Assembly (NCBI RefSeq): GCF_015354615.1
Contig: NZ_JACAVQ010000005.1
Location: forward strand, 124,001 to 188,000
Direction: 5' to 3'
DNA from: Aliidiomarina indica
GTDB lineage: Bacteria; Pseudomonadota; Gammaproteobacteria; Enterobacterales; Alteromonadaceae
DNA length: 64,000 bases
Shown piece after piece: positions 8,332 through 17,252 of the stretch (positions are counted from its first letter, which is position 1; the number at the start of each line of letters is the position of its first letter). The translations under genes and the position numbers were made by a program. The notes beneath the pieces were generated by a model. That model saw nothing but the letters and a program-made list of their open reading frames with translations, was not told the DNA's origin and did not search any database.

Positions 8332-10172
8332 TACATGTTCCTGCCAAACTTAAAGGTCACCCCTTGTTGGGCATTTTTGATCACGCGAAAAGCGGCTTTC
8401 AGTTGGCGCCGCTGCAACATACTGAGGGATTCAGGATCAATCGCGTTTGCAGGAATTGCCTCGTGCTGCCGGTACATTTGAATATTTAAGCGTAGCTGCG
8501 TGAGAAATTGCCACGCTTCCAATAGATTGGCATTGTCTTTATCACTGAGCAAGCTTTTGCCCCGCAATTGCTCAAGCCGCGCAGGTGTCGATGGCGCCGT
8601 TATCCCCTTGGCTAAAGCATATAAACGAACAATATCGTTGAGAATCGCAATGGCCTGTTTTTTTATATCAATGTATTCAAATTCACCCTCAGATTTGGTG
8701 CGAAAGCGGTTAAACAAGCCCAACGGCACACTCAGCTCACCAATATGGCGGGCAATATTTCCTAAAAACATATCCCGCTGTGCCTGCTTTGCCACCCGCT
8801 CTCGGTGGCTCCGATAGAGACTGGCGTGACCTGCAACTGCGCGACTGTCGAAGAAAATCATACTGTGCATAATGGCTTTTGGGGTGGGCGAGCGAATCCA
8901 TTTTTGAAATTGATCATCCCACTCCACACTCGTTTTTTGCCATGTTGGGTTCATCGCCATAATGTCGCCGGGACATAAGCGTATCCCACAGTCAGCCAAC
9001 CCTTCACACACGTAAGTTGCCATGGCCGCGAACCACTGCCGCTGACCGTCAGTGACAGTGTCGGCCAGCAGCAGGCCGTTATCTTGATCTGAGCCGAGGG
9101 TTTGATCGCCGCGTGCTTGCGAGCCAAACGCCAGCCACACATACGCACAGGGCGCCGAGCCATGCTCTTGCTCATATAACCGAATAAGCTTTTTGGTCAT
9201 ACCATCGGTGAGCGAGGTGAGTAGGCGACCAATGGTCCCAATATCCTTAACGCGGCTGGCAAAACTGCGTAAATAATCTGGAATTTTCTTCGCCTCTTGC
9301 ACCAGCGCTTCGCGATCGGCAGCCTTAAACAAGGCATTTATGAGTAATACCGGCTCACTACGTTGCTGCTGCATTAAATCCGTGGCCGTTATCACCCCCA
9401 CGGGCCGTTCATGCTCATCTAAAACCGGCAAATGGTGAATATTTGTTTGTCCCATGGCCGTTAACGCATCAAACAAACTTTCTCGGGCATAGACCACAGC
9501 AGGCATCGGCGTCATCACCGCCGTTACCGCCACTTCGGTGCTCAAACCCGCGGCCACCACGCGATTGCGCAAATCCCTGTCAGTAAGAATGCCGCGCAGT
9601 TGTTCCTCATCAACGACTAACAAACAAGACACTCGCTCTTGCGACATCTTAATCGCAGCTTCACGAATTGTGGCGTCGCTTGCAATGGCCACAGGTTCAC
9701 GATTGAGAATCGATGCCAAGCTTTTTTCCGTCCAATCCAGCCCGCCCGAGCGCGTACTGCGTTCGGTTAGAAGACGTTGGCCATGGGCATTCATAAAGTA
9801 ACGTTCAAAACTTTGTGAACGGTGCCTTAGTTCATCAAACACCTCGGCTGACCAGGTCCACAAAATGCCATCGGCGATCACCTGCAACTTATTTGTAATG
9901 GGCCTGCCCGTAAGTAGCGAGGGATAGCCAAACAGATCGCCCGGTTCTAGCCGTTCAATATGCTGACCATCTTTGTCGATTAAATCCGACGCCCCTGAAC
10001 GTACCAAGTACAGCATCGGCCGGTCACCGCGAATAATTTCGTCACGATTAGCCTGACACAAGTACATTGCTTGCATCTTGTCCGTTGCACGTTTTAGCAG
10101 ATCAGGTTCAAGCCCATCAAAGGGCGGCGTTTGCTGTAAAAAGCGACGAATATCCTGACTATCGCTCGTCAT
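8331..10172 (-). CDS. cNMP-binding / CBS-pair / DUF294 nucleotidyltransferase-like protein
   Basis: This 613-residue cytoplasmic protein has a cyclic-nucleotide-binding-like domain (about 1-130), two CBS domains (about 150-275), a DUF294 nucleotidyltransferase-like core with FGSQARGD and GSDQD (about 345-370), and a helical DUF294 C-terminal domain. The family resembles GlnD-type transferases, and the Asp residues of SDQD look intact. The start at 10172 has AAAGGAG six bases upstream. A longer reading frame exists, but its extra residues are encoded by REP-like palindromes and are rejected. The gene is coupled to the exonuclease and lies downstream of actP, so a regulatory role in acetate metabolism is plausible but unproven. 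Confidence 0.88.
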   Translation of the reverse strand: MTSDSQDIRRFLQQTPPFDGLEPDLLKRATDKMQAMYLCQANRDEIIRGDRPMLYLVRSGASDLIDKDGQHIERLEPGDLFGYPSLLTGRPITNKLQVIADGILWTWSAEVFDELRHRSQSFERYFMNAHGQRLLTERSTRSGGLDWTEKSLASILNREPVAIASDATIREAAIKMSQERVSCLLVVDEEQLRGILTDRDLRNRVVAAGLSTEVAVTAVMTPMPAVVYARESLFDALTAMGQTNIHHLPVLDEHERPVGVITATDLMQQQRSEPVLLINALFKAADREALVQEAKKIPDYLRSFASRVKDIGTIGRLLTSLTDGMTKKLIRLYEQEHGSAPCAYVWLAFGSQARGDQTLGSDQDNGLLLADTVTDGQRQWFAAMATYVCEGLADCGIRLCPGDIMAMNPTWQKTSVEWDDQFQKWIRSPTPKAIMHSMIFFDSRAVAGHASLYRSHRERVAKQAQRDMFLGNIARHIGELSVPLGLFNRFRTKSEGEFEYIDIKKQAIAILNDIVRLYALAKGITAPSTPARLEQLRGKSLLSDKDNANLLEAWQFLTQLRLNIQMYRQHEAIPANAIDPESLSMLQRRQLKAAFRVIKNAQQGVTFKFGRNM

Positions 10173-10189
10173 CGCATACTCCTTTGTGA

Positions 10190-10289
10190 CCAACGCAATG
10201 CGTTGGTTACCATACTTCGCTGTAGCCAACGCAATGCGTTGGTCAGGTGATGAATATGGCTCGGGCTACGGACCAACGCGATGCGTTGG
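10190..10289. repeat. three REP-like palindromes between actP and the DUF294 gene
   Basis: Copies are at 10190-10206, 10226-10242 and 10273-10289. The second and third form an inverted pair by their flanks (GTAG before one, CTAC after the other). They lie just after the actP terminator and end 18 bases from the DUF294 start codon. Confidence 0.88.
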
Positions 10290-10315
10290 CTACGTCATGC
10301 CGGGCCCACATCTAC

Positions 10316-10341
10316 AAAAAGCCCCGCAAAAGCGGGGCTTT
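10316..10341 (-). terminator. rho-independent terminator of yjcH-actP
   Basis: Read on the minus strand, the stem AAAGCCCCGC-TTTT-GCGGGGCTTTTT begins 6 bases after the actP stop and ends in a T run. It should separate actP from the DUF294-exonuclease pair. Confidence 0.9.
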
Positions 10342-10347
10342 GATTCC

Positions 10348-12054
10348 TTAGTGGCTTGTTGCTGCACCCGAACCTTTCGGGTAGCGAATCGATTCCACCA
10401 GTTCTTGGATTTCATTCGGTGCATCTTTGGTGAACTTCAATACCGTAATAGCTACGATAAAGTTCAACAGCATACCGACTGTGCCAATCCCTTCTGGAGA
10501 AATTCCGAACCACCAGTTTTCCGCATTATCTGCCGCCGGATTAATAAAGCGGAAGTAGATAATATAGGACAAGGTGAACACAATACCTACCACCATGCCC
10601 GCAATGGCTCCGGTGCTGTTCATCCGCTTATGGAATATTCCAAGAATAATCGCTGGGAAGAACGAGGCCGCAGCCAGACCGAACGCGAAGGCGACCACCT
10701 GCGCTACAAAGCCCGGTGGATTAATACCAAAGTAAGCACCAATGAGCACCGCCACACCCGCCGCAATCCTTGCGTATAACAACTCTTGTCGGTCGGAAAT
10801 ATCCGGCATGAGTGTTCGCTTTAATAAATCGTGAGATACGGAACTAGAAATCACCAACAACAGACCCGCGGACGTTGACAGTGCTGCTGCCACACCACCT
10901 GCGGCCACCAATGCAACCACCCAGTTCGGTAAGTTTGCGATCTCAGGGCTCGCCAATACGATAATATCGGCATCCACATGCATTTCATTGCGCTCATCAT
11001 TGGAAAAGAACATGCGTCCGTCTTCGTTGTGATCATCCCAACGAATTAAGCCTGTTTGTTCCCAATTAGTCACCCAACTCGGCGCTTCCTCATAGAGCAC
11101 ACCTTGTTGCTCGGGCCCATTCAAAGTGTTCAAAATGTTGACCTTGGTAATGGACGCAATGGCAGGCGCTGTCGTGTACACCACGGCGATAAATACCAAT
11201 GCCCAGCCGCCTGAACGACGCGCGTCGCTTACTTTAGGAACCGTGAAGAAGCGAATAATCACGTGGGGTAAACCCGCGGTACCCACCATCAGTGCCATAG
11301 TAATCGCGAACACATCAAGTCGGGACTTGGTGCCTTCGGTATAGGCGGCAAAACCGAGTTCCGTGGACAGCCCATCGAGTCGATCGAGCAAATACTGACC
11401 AGAGCCGTCGGCTAAGGTCGCCCCAAATCCTGTTTGTGGCAGGATATGACCTGTCATTTGCATCGTGATAAAGACCGCAGGCACTGTGTAAGCAAACGCC
11501 AACACACAGTATTGCGCTACTTGGGTATAGGTGATCCCTTTCATGCCGCCGAGCAGCGTGTAGAAGTACACCAAGGCCATACCAATGAGTACGCCCGTTG
11601 CAATGTCTACCTCAAGGAAGCGGCTAAATACCACGCCCACACCACGCATTTGACCGGCGATGTAAGTGAACGATACCAAGATGGCACAAATAACTGCGAC
11701 CGTGCGGGCAGTCTGGGAATAGTAACGATCCCCAATAAAGTCAGGTACGGTAAATTTCCCGAATTTGCGCAGATAGGGTGCCAAGCACAAGGCCAGAAGC
11801 ACATAGCCCCCAGTCCACCCCATCAAATAAACGCTGCCATCATAGCCAAGAATTGAAATCAAACCGGCCATGGAAATAAATGACGCCGCTGACATCCAGT
11901 CGGCCGCTGTGGCCATGCCGTTTGCGACAGGAGGAACACCGCCTCCGGCAACATAGAAGTCGTTGGTAGAACCCGCACGCGCCCAAATCGCAATACCGAT
12001 ATATAGAGCGAAGGTAAGACCGACGACGATAAACGTGAGTGTTTTGATATCCAT
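10348..12054 (-). CDS. actP: ActP, cation/acetate symporter
   Basis: ActP is an inner-membrane sodium/solute symporter (SSS/SLC5 family) that imports acetate and some other short carboxylates. The 568-residue protein shows about 13 hydrophobic segments; the first begins IKTLTFIVVGLTF, and the family region ATAADWMSAASFISMAG follows near residues 47-63. A soluble insert near residues 320-370 is as expected for the subfamily. It starts 3 bases after the yjcH stop and is followed by a strong terminator. The neighbours acs, crbS and crbR confirm an acetate role. Confidence 0.95.
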   Translation of the reverse strand: MDIKTLTFIVVGLTFALYIGIAIWARAGSTNDFYVAGGGVPPVANGMATAADWMSAASFISMAGLISILGYDGSVYLMGWTGGYVLLALCLAPYLRKFGKFTVPDFIGDRYYSQTARTVAVICAILVSFTYIAGQMRGVGVVFSRFLEVDIATGVLIGMALVYFYTLLGGMKGITYTQVAQYCVLAFAYTVPAVFITMQMTGHILPQTGFGATLADGSGQYLLDRLDGLSTELGFAAYTEGTKSRLDVFAITMALMVGTAGLPHVIIRFFTVPKVSDARRSGGWALVFIAVVYTTAPAIASITKVNILNTLNGPEQQGVLYEEAPSWVTNWEQTGLIRWDDHNEDGRMFFSNDERNEMHVDADIIVLASPEIANLPNWVVALVAAGGVAAALSTSAGLLLVISSSVSHDLLKRTLMPDISDRQELLYARIAAGVAVLIGAYFGINPPGFVAQVVAFAFGLAAASFFPAIILGIFHKRMNSTGAIAGMVVGIVFTLSYIIYFRFINPAADNAENWWFGISPEGIGTVGMLLNFIVAITVLKFTKDAPNEIQELVESIRYPKGSGAATSH

Positions 12055-12057
12055 GAA

Positions 12058-12324
12058 TTACTCCTCGTCGACCTTGTATTTTTTATCGAGCTTATTCATC
12101 TGATGGATATAGATAAAAATCAGCACGATAAACGTGTAAATAGCGCCTTGCTGGGCGAACCAAAAGCCAAGCTTGAAGCCGAAGAAGGTGATCTGATTGA
12201 GCAGATCCACCAGAATAATGCCGAAGCCAAAAGAAACCGTGAACCAGACGATCAACAGCTTGATCATCAAGGACAGGTTTTCTTTCCAATAGGCTTTGGC
12301 ATGATCTTCCGATTCAAATGCCAT
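12058..12324 (-). CDS. yjcH: DUF485 membrane protein YjcH
   Basis: This 88-residue protein has two predicted membrane helices (about 20-42 and 55-77) and ends in the charged tail KLDKKYKVDEE. DUF485 proteins are encoded directly upstream of actP in many proteobacteria and are thought to assist the symporter, though their biochemical role is unsettled. The 3-base gap to actP indicates an operon. TGGAGGAAACGC precedes the ATG. The promoter region is shared with the divergent crbS and contains a candidate operator. Confidence 0.93.
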   Translation of the reverse strand: MAFESEDHAKAYWKENLSLMIKLLIVWFTVSFGFGIILVDLLNQITFFGFKLGFWFAQQGAIYTFIVLIFIYIHQMNKLDKKYKVDEE

Positions 12325-12419
12325 GTGCGTTTCCTCCAGTTGTTATTGTTTACCTCAAGCAAATTAAGGGTATTGCCAGAGTACGAAGCAAGCATGGTGG
12401 AAGCGGGTACATTGGGGAA

Positions 12420-12469
12420 TTGGACCTTAGTCGAATAGCGGGTTTTTCACTGGAGGTTTCCGACTAAAG
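12420..12469. promoter_or_regulatory. candidate CrbR operator between yjcH-actP and crbS
   Basis: TTGGACCTTAGTCGA (12420-12434) shares GACC-N-TAGTC with the sequence upstream of acs at 19256-19270. A second half-site in inverted orientation, CGACTAAAG, lies at 12461-12469. Both promoters belong to genes expected to answer to CrbR. The link to CrbR is inference from position and similarity. Confidence 0.4.
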
Positions 12470-12509
12470 TGTTAGATTAAGTGCACTGTTTCTATGAATA
12501 CACACTTCT

Positions 12510-15500
12510 ATGACATTGATTTTAATTGGCTCTGCCCTGGGCTATATCGGTTTATTATTTGCCATTGCGCTTTGGGGCGAGAAAAAATCGACGCTCGGCT
12601 ATCGCCTGAGTCTGCATCCGTGGGTATATGGGTTATCGCTTGCGATCTACTGCACCACGTGGACCTACTACGGTGCCGTGGGCAATGCCCTCGATGGCGG
12701 ATGGAGCTTTTTACCGATTCTACTGGGCCCCATCTTATTGTATGTATTCGCACTGCCGGTGATTCGCAAACTGGTATTGGTCAGTAAACAGCAAAACTCC
12801 ACGTCCATTGCCGACTTTATCGCCTCGCGTTATGGCAAAAGTCATCGCATGGCTTTGGTGGTCACGCTATTTGCCGCCGCTGCCATTATTCCGTATATCG
12901 CCCTTCAGCTTAAAGCTGTCGGCATTAGCTTTAATGTGCTCAGTGAGCTTCCGCCAGAAACAACGGGCGGTTCCTTAAAAGAGCTGGCTGTGGCCGTTCT
13001 TATGGCCCTGTTTGCTATTGTATTTGGTACCCGCCGCTTAGAAGTAACCGAATACCGCTCCGGGATGATGCTCGCTATCGCCTTTGAATCTGTGGTGAAG
13101 CTGGTGGCACTCTGTGCCGCCGCCATGTTCGGTTGGATACTGTTTCGCAGTGGCAGTGATGTCTCCTTAGCAGCGCAGCTCAACAGCATGGACTTAAGTT
13201 CAGGATGGACACTCAGCGGTACCCTCACCCCTGAGTTCTTCATTCAATTGGCCATGGCTGCGGGCGCAATTTTGTGCCTGCCTCGGCAATTTCACGTAAC
13301 CGTGGTGGATAATTTGCGCTTGAGCCATTTGAGTACCGCCCGCTGGTTATTCCCTTTGTATTTGGCCCTCACCTCACTGGCCATTGCCGCACTGGCGATT
13401 AGCGGTCAGAGCCTGCTGAGCGGCGAAAGTGATGGGTCAACGTTTCCACTCTTAATTCCCCTTGAACATGGTCACGCCTGGCTCGCGATTTTGGTCTACA
13501 TCGGGGGTATTTCTGCCGCCACTGCCATGGTGATTATCGCCACCCTGACTTTAAGCACCATGATTAGTAATGACGTGGTTATGCCCATTTGGCTCACCCG
13601 AGAGGGGCGCAAAATCCCACAATCGCATCGCTTTTCACGGCGATTAATTCGAGTTCGACGCGTCGCTATTGCCGCCGTTTTACTTTTAGGATGGGCTTGT
13701 TATCACCTATGGATGGCACGCCTGAATCTTGTCAGTATTGGTTTGTTGGCATTCTCTGTGGTTCTGCAATTATTGCCGGCGATTATCGGCGGACTATATT
13801 GGCGCCGAGGCCATGCCCAAGGGGTGTACATGGGTTTGATCGCCGGCATGTTAGGTTGGTTGTTCGCTATTTTATTGCCGCTCATTCAAAACACACCAGA
13901 GCTAGCAGAGCGCATTATTACCCATGGCACCGTGATCAGCTTAGGCCTCAATGTGTTGGCTTATCTCGTATTTAGCTATCTATCCGTACCGGCACTGGTT
14001 GACAAAATTCAAGCCACCGCCTTTGTACAACCGCGCGCAGCCCAGCAGCAGACCGTAACGACCAAATCGACCGAGCGTGATACCACCCGCGTGGCAGATC
14101 TGGTGTTGCTGATGGAAACATTTTTAGGCGCTGAGCGCTGCAACGAGTTAGTCAGCACTTACGAGCGTCACACTACGCTCCACCGCGAAGGCATCGCAGA
14201 TGCTCACTTTATTGACTACGCCGAGCGCTCTATCAGTGGCGTGCTCGGGGCCGCCACCGCACGCTCTTTAGTGAATGCCGCGCTCGATAATCGAGAGCTT
14301 AAATTAGAAGAAGTGGTGCATTTTTTCGATGACACCACCCAAGCATTGCAAACTCAGCAATCCATTATGTATTCCTCCCTTGAGAATCTCGCACAAGGGA
14401 TTTCGGTGGTGGACAAGGAGTTGCGATTAGTCGTCTGGAATCGGCGCTACTTAGAACTCTTCGAATATCCCGATGGTTTAGTGCAGCCGGGCCGTCCTAT
14501 CGCCGATTTAATTCGCTATAACGCCGAGCGCGGCGAATGTGGTGTCGGTAACATTGATGAGTTGGTCGAAAAGCGTTTGCGTCACATGCAACAAGGTTCA
14601 GCCCATCGCTTTATCCGTCGCCGCTCCGATGGTCGCGTGATTGAAATGGTGGGGAATCCGTTACCCAACGGCGGCTTTGTCACCAGTTTCACCGACGTGA
14701 CCGAGCACATCGAAACGCAACAAGCACTGGAAGATGCCAATATCGATTTAGAAGCACGAATTCGTAGCCGTACTGACGAAGTTCGTGAAATTAATCGGGA
14801 ACTGACCGAGGAAATCGAGCGTCGCCGCGACATCGAGAAAGCGCTGCAAGCAGCTAAAGCGGAAGCTGAGGCCGCCAATGCCAGCAAAACCCGTTTCCTT
14901 GCACTGGCTAGTCACGATATTTTGCAACCGCTGAATGCGGCGCGATTGTACCTTTCGGCAGTGAATGCGGACGAACTTGATGCTCGCAACGGTAGCTTAG
15001 TGCATAAAGTGGATACCGCTCTCGATTCAACCGAACACCTGCTATCCGCGCTCCTGTCCATCGCCAAGATGGACCAAGGGGCCATGCAGCCTCAGCTTCG
15101 CCATATCGATCTGGGCACTATTCTGGCTCCACTCGTGCCTGAGTATGCGGTGTTAGCAGAACAGCGCGATCTGCAATTTAAAACCCGTCTACGCAATTTA
15201 ACCGTGTTTACAGATCCCACATATTTGCGCCGCATTATTCAAAACTTTCTTTCCAATGCCATTAAGTACACAGAGCACGGCAAGGTATTGCTTACCGTGC
15301 GCCAGCGCGGCGACTTTGCTGAATTAAGTGTTTGGGATACCGGCCCAGGAATCCCCTCGCAAAAATATGACGAAGTATTCGAAGCCTTTATTCGTTTGCA
15401 CAAAGGCAGCACCAGCGGTGTCGGTTTAGGCTTAAGTGTGGCTAAACGCATGGCCGAGCAGCTTGAATGTCCGCTAACCGTGCGCTCTGAACTCGGACAC

Positions 15501-15974
15501 GGTAGCTGTTTCTCAGTGCGTGTTCCATTAGGGGACACTGCAAAAATCATCCCGCGAGAAAAGCATGAGCGCTCCCAACAAGCCCATGATGGCTTGCAGA
15601 TTTTATGCGTCGACGATAACCAAGAAAACCTTGATGCGTTGCAGGCGCTCTTATCAAAATGGAATTGTAGCGCAGTTCAATTTACCTCGGCACAAGACGC
15701 ACTCACGTGGGCACAGCAAAACGCCAAACCTGATGGCGTCTTACTCGATTATCAACTCGGTGAACACGACGATGGATTGAGCCTGTGGCAACAACTTCGC
15801 GATATTTGGCAACAAAACCTGCCCGGAGCGCTAGTGACCGCAGTGCGGGATCCCGAACTAAAAATAAAGACTCGCGATGCCGGCTTACAGTTTTTATCGA
15901 AGCCCGTGCGTCCCGCCCAGCTCAAAGCTTTGCTACAACACATGCAACGCCAAAAAGAGACCCGCGCTGAGTAG
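12510..15974 (+). CDS. crbS: CrbS, transporter-fused hybrid histidine kinase
   Basis: CrbS is the sensor of the CrbS/CrbR acetate switch, which in Vibrio and Pseudomonas relatives turns on acs. The 1154-residue protein has an SLC5-type domain of about 13 membrane helices (1-500), a STAC linker (about 525-610), a PAS domain (about 620-730), a coiled coil, a HisKA box SHDILQPLN with His802, an ATPase domain with N-box NFLSNAIKYT and G-boxes DTGPGIP and GVGLGLSV, and a receiver domain with Asp1080 and SKPV. All catalytic residues are present. The ATG at 12510 lacks a clear Shine-Dalgarno sequence. The gene converges on crbR; repeats fill the gap. Confidence 0.93.
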   Translation: MTLILIGSALGYIGLLFAIALWGEKKSTLGYRLSLHPWVYGLSLAIYCTTWTYYGAVGNALDGGWSFLPILLGPILLYVFALPVIRKLVLVSKQQNSTSIADFIASRYGKSHRMALVVTLFAAAAIIPYIALQLKAVGISFNVLSELPPETTGGSLKELAVAVLMALFAIVFGTRRLEVTEYRSGMMLAIAFESVVKLVALCAAAMFGWILFRSGSDVSLAAQLNSMDLSSGWTLSGTLTPEFFIQLAMAAGAILCLPRQFHVTVVDNLRLSHLSTARWLFPLYLALTSLAIAALAISGQSLLSGESDGSTFPLLIPLEHGHAWLAILVYIGGISAATAMVIIATLTLSTMISNDVVMPIWLTREGRKIPQSHRFSRRLIRVRRVAIAAVLLLGWACYHLWMARLNLVSIGLLAFSVVLQLLPAIIGGLYWRRGHAQGVYMGLIAGMLGWLFAILLPLIQNTPELAERIITHGTVISLGLNVLAYLVFSYLSVPALVDKIQATAFVQPRAAQQQTVTTKSTERDTTRVADLVLLMETFLGAERCNELVSTYERHTTLHREGIADAHFIDYAERSISGVLGAATARSLVNAALDNRELKLEEVVHFFDDTTQALQTQQSIMYSSLENLAQGISVVDKELRLVVWNRRYLELFEYPDGLVQPGRPIADLIRYNAERGECGVGNIDELVEKRLRHMQQGSAHRFIRRRSDGRVIEMVGNPLPNGGFVTSFTDVTEHIETQQALEDANIDLEARIRSRTDEVREINRELTEEIERRRDIEKALQAAKAEAEAANASKTRFLALASHDILQPLNAARLYLSAVNADELDARNGSLVHKVDTALDSTEHLLSALLSIAKMDQGAMQPQLRHIDLGTILAPLVPEYAVLAEQRDLQFKTRLRNLTVFTDPTYLRRIIQNFLSNAIKYTEHGKVLLTVRQRGDFAELSVWDTGPGIPSQKYDEVFEAFIRLHKGSTSGVGLGLSVAKRMAEQLECPLTVRSELGHGSCFSVRVPLGDTAKIIPREKHERSQQAHDGLQILCVDDNQENLDALQALLSKWNCSAVQFTSAQDALTWAQQNAKPDGVLLDYQLGEHDDGLSLWQQLRDIWQQNLPGALVTAVRDPELKIKTRDAGLQFLSKPVRPAQLKALLQHMQRQKETRAE

Positions 15975-16070
15975 TCAGGCGTCGGGAATGTCCCGTGTTG
16001 AGTGATGGAGTTGGGGCGACGCTCAGCGCCTTGCGCGTCGCTGCAAGTACATCTCTGTATATTTGGGCGC

Positions 16071-16297
16071 CAACCTCATCCTCATACCTTTGTAGCCAAC
16101 GCACTGCGTTGGTCCGCAGGTCTAGCAATTATCCACACCTGACCAACGCGATGCGTTGGCTACACGATGCCGGACAAGCCAACCATTCCCAACCTCATCC
16201 TCATACCTTTGTAGCCAACGCACTGCGTTGGTCCGTAGGTCTAGCAATTATCCACACCTGACCAACGCGATGCGTTGGCTACACGATGCCGGACAAG
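16071..16297. repeat. two tandem 119-bp units, each an inverted pair of REP-like palindromes
   Basis: The unit starts CAACCTCATC at 16071 and again at 16190. Each holds one palindrome preceded by GTAG (16096-16112, 16215-16231) and one followed by CTAC (16143-16159, 16262-16278). Each unit ends with GATGCCGGACAAGCC, the same boundary that closes the nearby type B hairpin. The two copies differ at only one or two positions, so the duplication is recent. Confidence 0.92.
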
Positions 16298-16324
16298 CCA
16301 CCCCCACCGCACTCGAAGCGCAGG

Positions 16325-16429
16325 CAGAAACCTCTAGGGCAAGGCATAATCGAAGCGATTGAGGGAGCATACCTTGATGGTATGTGACCGATTGAGCTTT
16401 GATTATAACGCAGCCATAGAGGCTTTCTG
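16325..16429. repeat. type A 105-nt imperfect hairpin repeat, crbR array
   Basis: The arms CAGAAACCTCTA and TAGAGGCTTTCTG close the outer stem; GCATACC/GGTATG closes the tip around TTGAT. The middle stem is TAATCGAAGC with GCTTTGATTA, containing one G-T pair where other copies have G-C. The invariant 8-mer CGATTGAG occurs on each side of the tip and does not pair with itself, leaving an internal loop. Confidence 0.9.
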
Positions 16430-16460
16430 ACAAGCCCCCCCCACCGCACTCGAAGCGCGG

Positions 16461-16566
16461 GCCGGCGCGCCAATAGCAAGGCATAAACCGGCCGATTGAG
16501 GGAGCATACCTTGATGGTATGTGACCGATTGAGGACGGTTTATAACGCGGCTAGTGGTGATGCCGG
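16461..16566. repeat. type B 106-nt imperfect hairpin repeat, crbR array
   Basis: The outer stem is GCCGGCGCGCCAATAGC with GCTAGTGGTGATGCCGG (imperfect), and the middle stem is ATAAACCG with CGGTTTAT. The tip and the CGATTGAG direct repeats match type A. It ends 12 bases before the crbR stop codon on the minus strand, so it would be the first thing transcribed after crbR. Confidence 0.9.
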
Positions 16567-16578
16567 ACAAGCCAGCTC

Positions 16579-17220
16579 CTAAGGAGGGGAGAGTTGAAGC
16601 CTTTCTGCAATCAACACCGCCTGCGTTCGATTATAAACATCAAGCTTGCGGAAGATCGCTGTCATGTGGGCTTTTACTGTGGCTTCGGTAATGCCCAACT
16701 CATAGGCGATTTGTTTGTTGAGTAAGCCTTCGTGCACGTAGTAAAGCACGCGATATTGTTGCGGTGTGAGATCGGCAATTTTCTCCGCGAGGGCTTTATC
16801 CTCTTGGGACACATCCGAAATTTGTTCGGCAACGCCTTCGGGAACCCACTCGTCGCCGTCGAGAATGCTGGCGATGGCCGCTGCAATCTGCGCTGATGGA
16901 AGCGACTTGGGGATAAAACCGAGGGCGCCAAAGCCCATACAACGGCCAATTACTTGAATATCTTCGGTGCCGCTGATCACGGCGACAGGAAGCATTGGGT
17001 AATCGTTGCGAATGCGAATTAAACCATATAAATCACCTGCGCCGGGCATGTGTAGATCGAGTAACAGTAAGTCGATATCGTCGTCACTGGCGAGAGCCGT
17101 TAAGGTCGATTCAAGGGTATCTGCTTCACGAATATGCAAATCAGAAAAATGATTCGCGAGCGCCCCTTGCAGGGCCTCGCGAAATAACGGGTGATCATCA
17201 GCGATTAGTAATCGGGTCAT
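16579..17220 (-). CDS. crbR: CrbR, LuxR-type response regulator
   Basis: CrbR is the partner of CrbS and activates acs. The 213-residue protein has a receiver domain (phospho-acceptor Asp55 in LLLLDLHMPG, acidic pair Asp8-Asp9, Lys in IPKSLP) and a C-terminal LuxR helix-turn-helix (about 148-208) with the recognition segment KQIAYELGITEATVKAHM. It begins 32 bases after the acs stop, so acs and crbR are likely one operon, which would give positive feedback. The hairpin array starts 12 bases after its stop codon. Confidence 0.93.
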   Translation of the reverse strand: MTRLLIADDHPLFREALQGALANHFSDLHIREADTLESTLTALASDDDIDLLLLDLHMPGAGDLYGLIRIRNDYPMLPVAVISGTEDIQVIGRCMGFGALGFIPKSLPSAQIAAAIASILDGDEWVPEGVAEQISDVSQEDKALAEKIADLTPQQYRVLYYVHEGLLNKQIAYELGITEATVKAHMTAIFRKLDVYNRTQAVLIAERLQLSPP

Positions 17221-17252
17221 AGCGCATTCCGGGCAGCTATGCGCCCGGTTCC

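Noticed and set aside
10173-10229. Longer N-terminus for the DUF294 protein.
   Set aside because: The extra codons are REP-like palindromes, and a strong AAAGGAG site serves the ATG at 10172.
12370-12400. A sigma-54 promoter for yjcH-actP based on a TGGCA and a TGC on the minus strand.
   Set aside because: The distance between the GG and GC elements is five bases too long for the -24/-12 spacing.
16248-16484. Open frames running through the hairpin repeats here and at 30521-31107 and 63331-63778.
   Set aside because: They have no ribosome binding sites, are made of the repeated hairpin units read end to end, and repeat the same peptide with each unit. They are by-products of repeats lacking stops in one frame.
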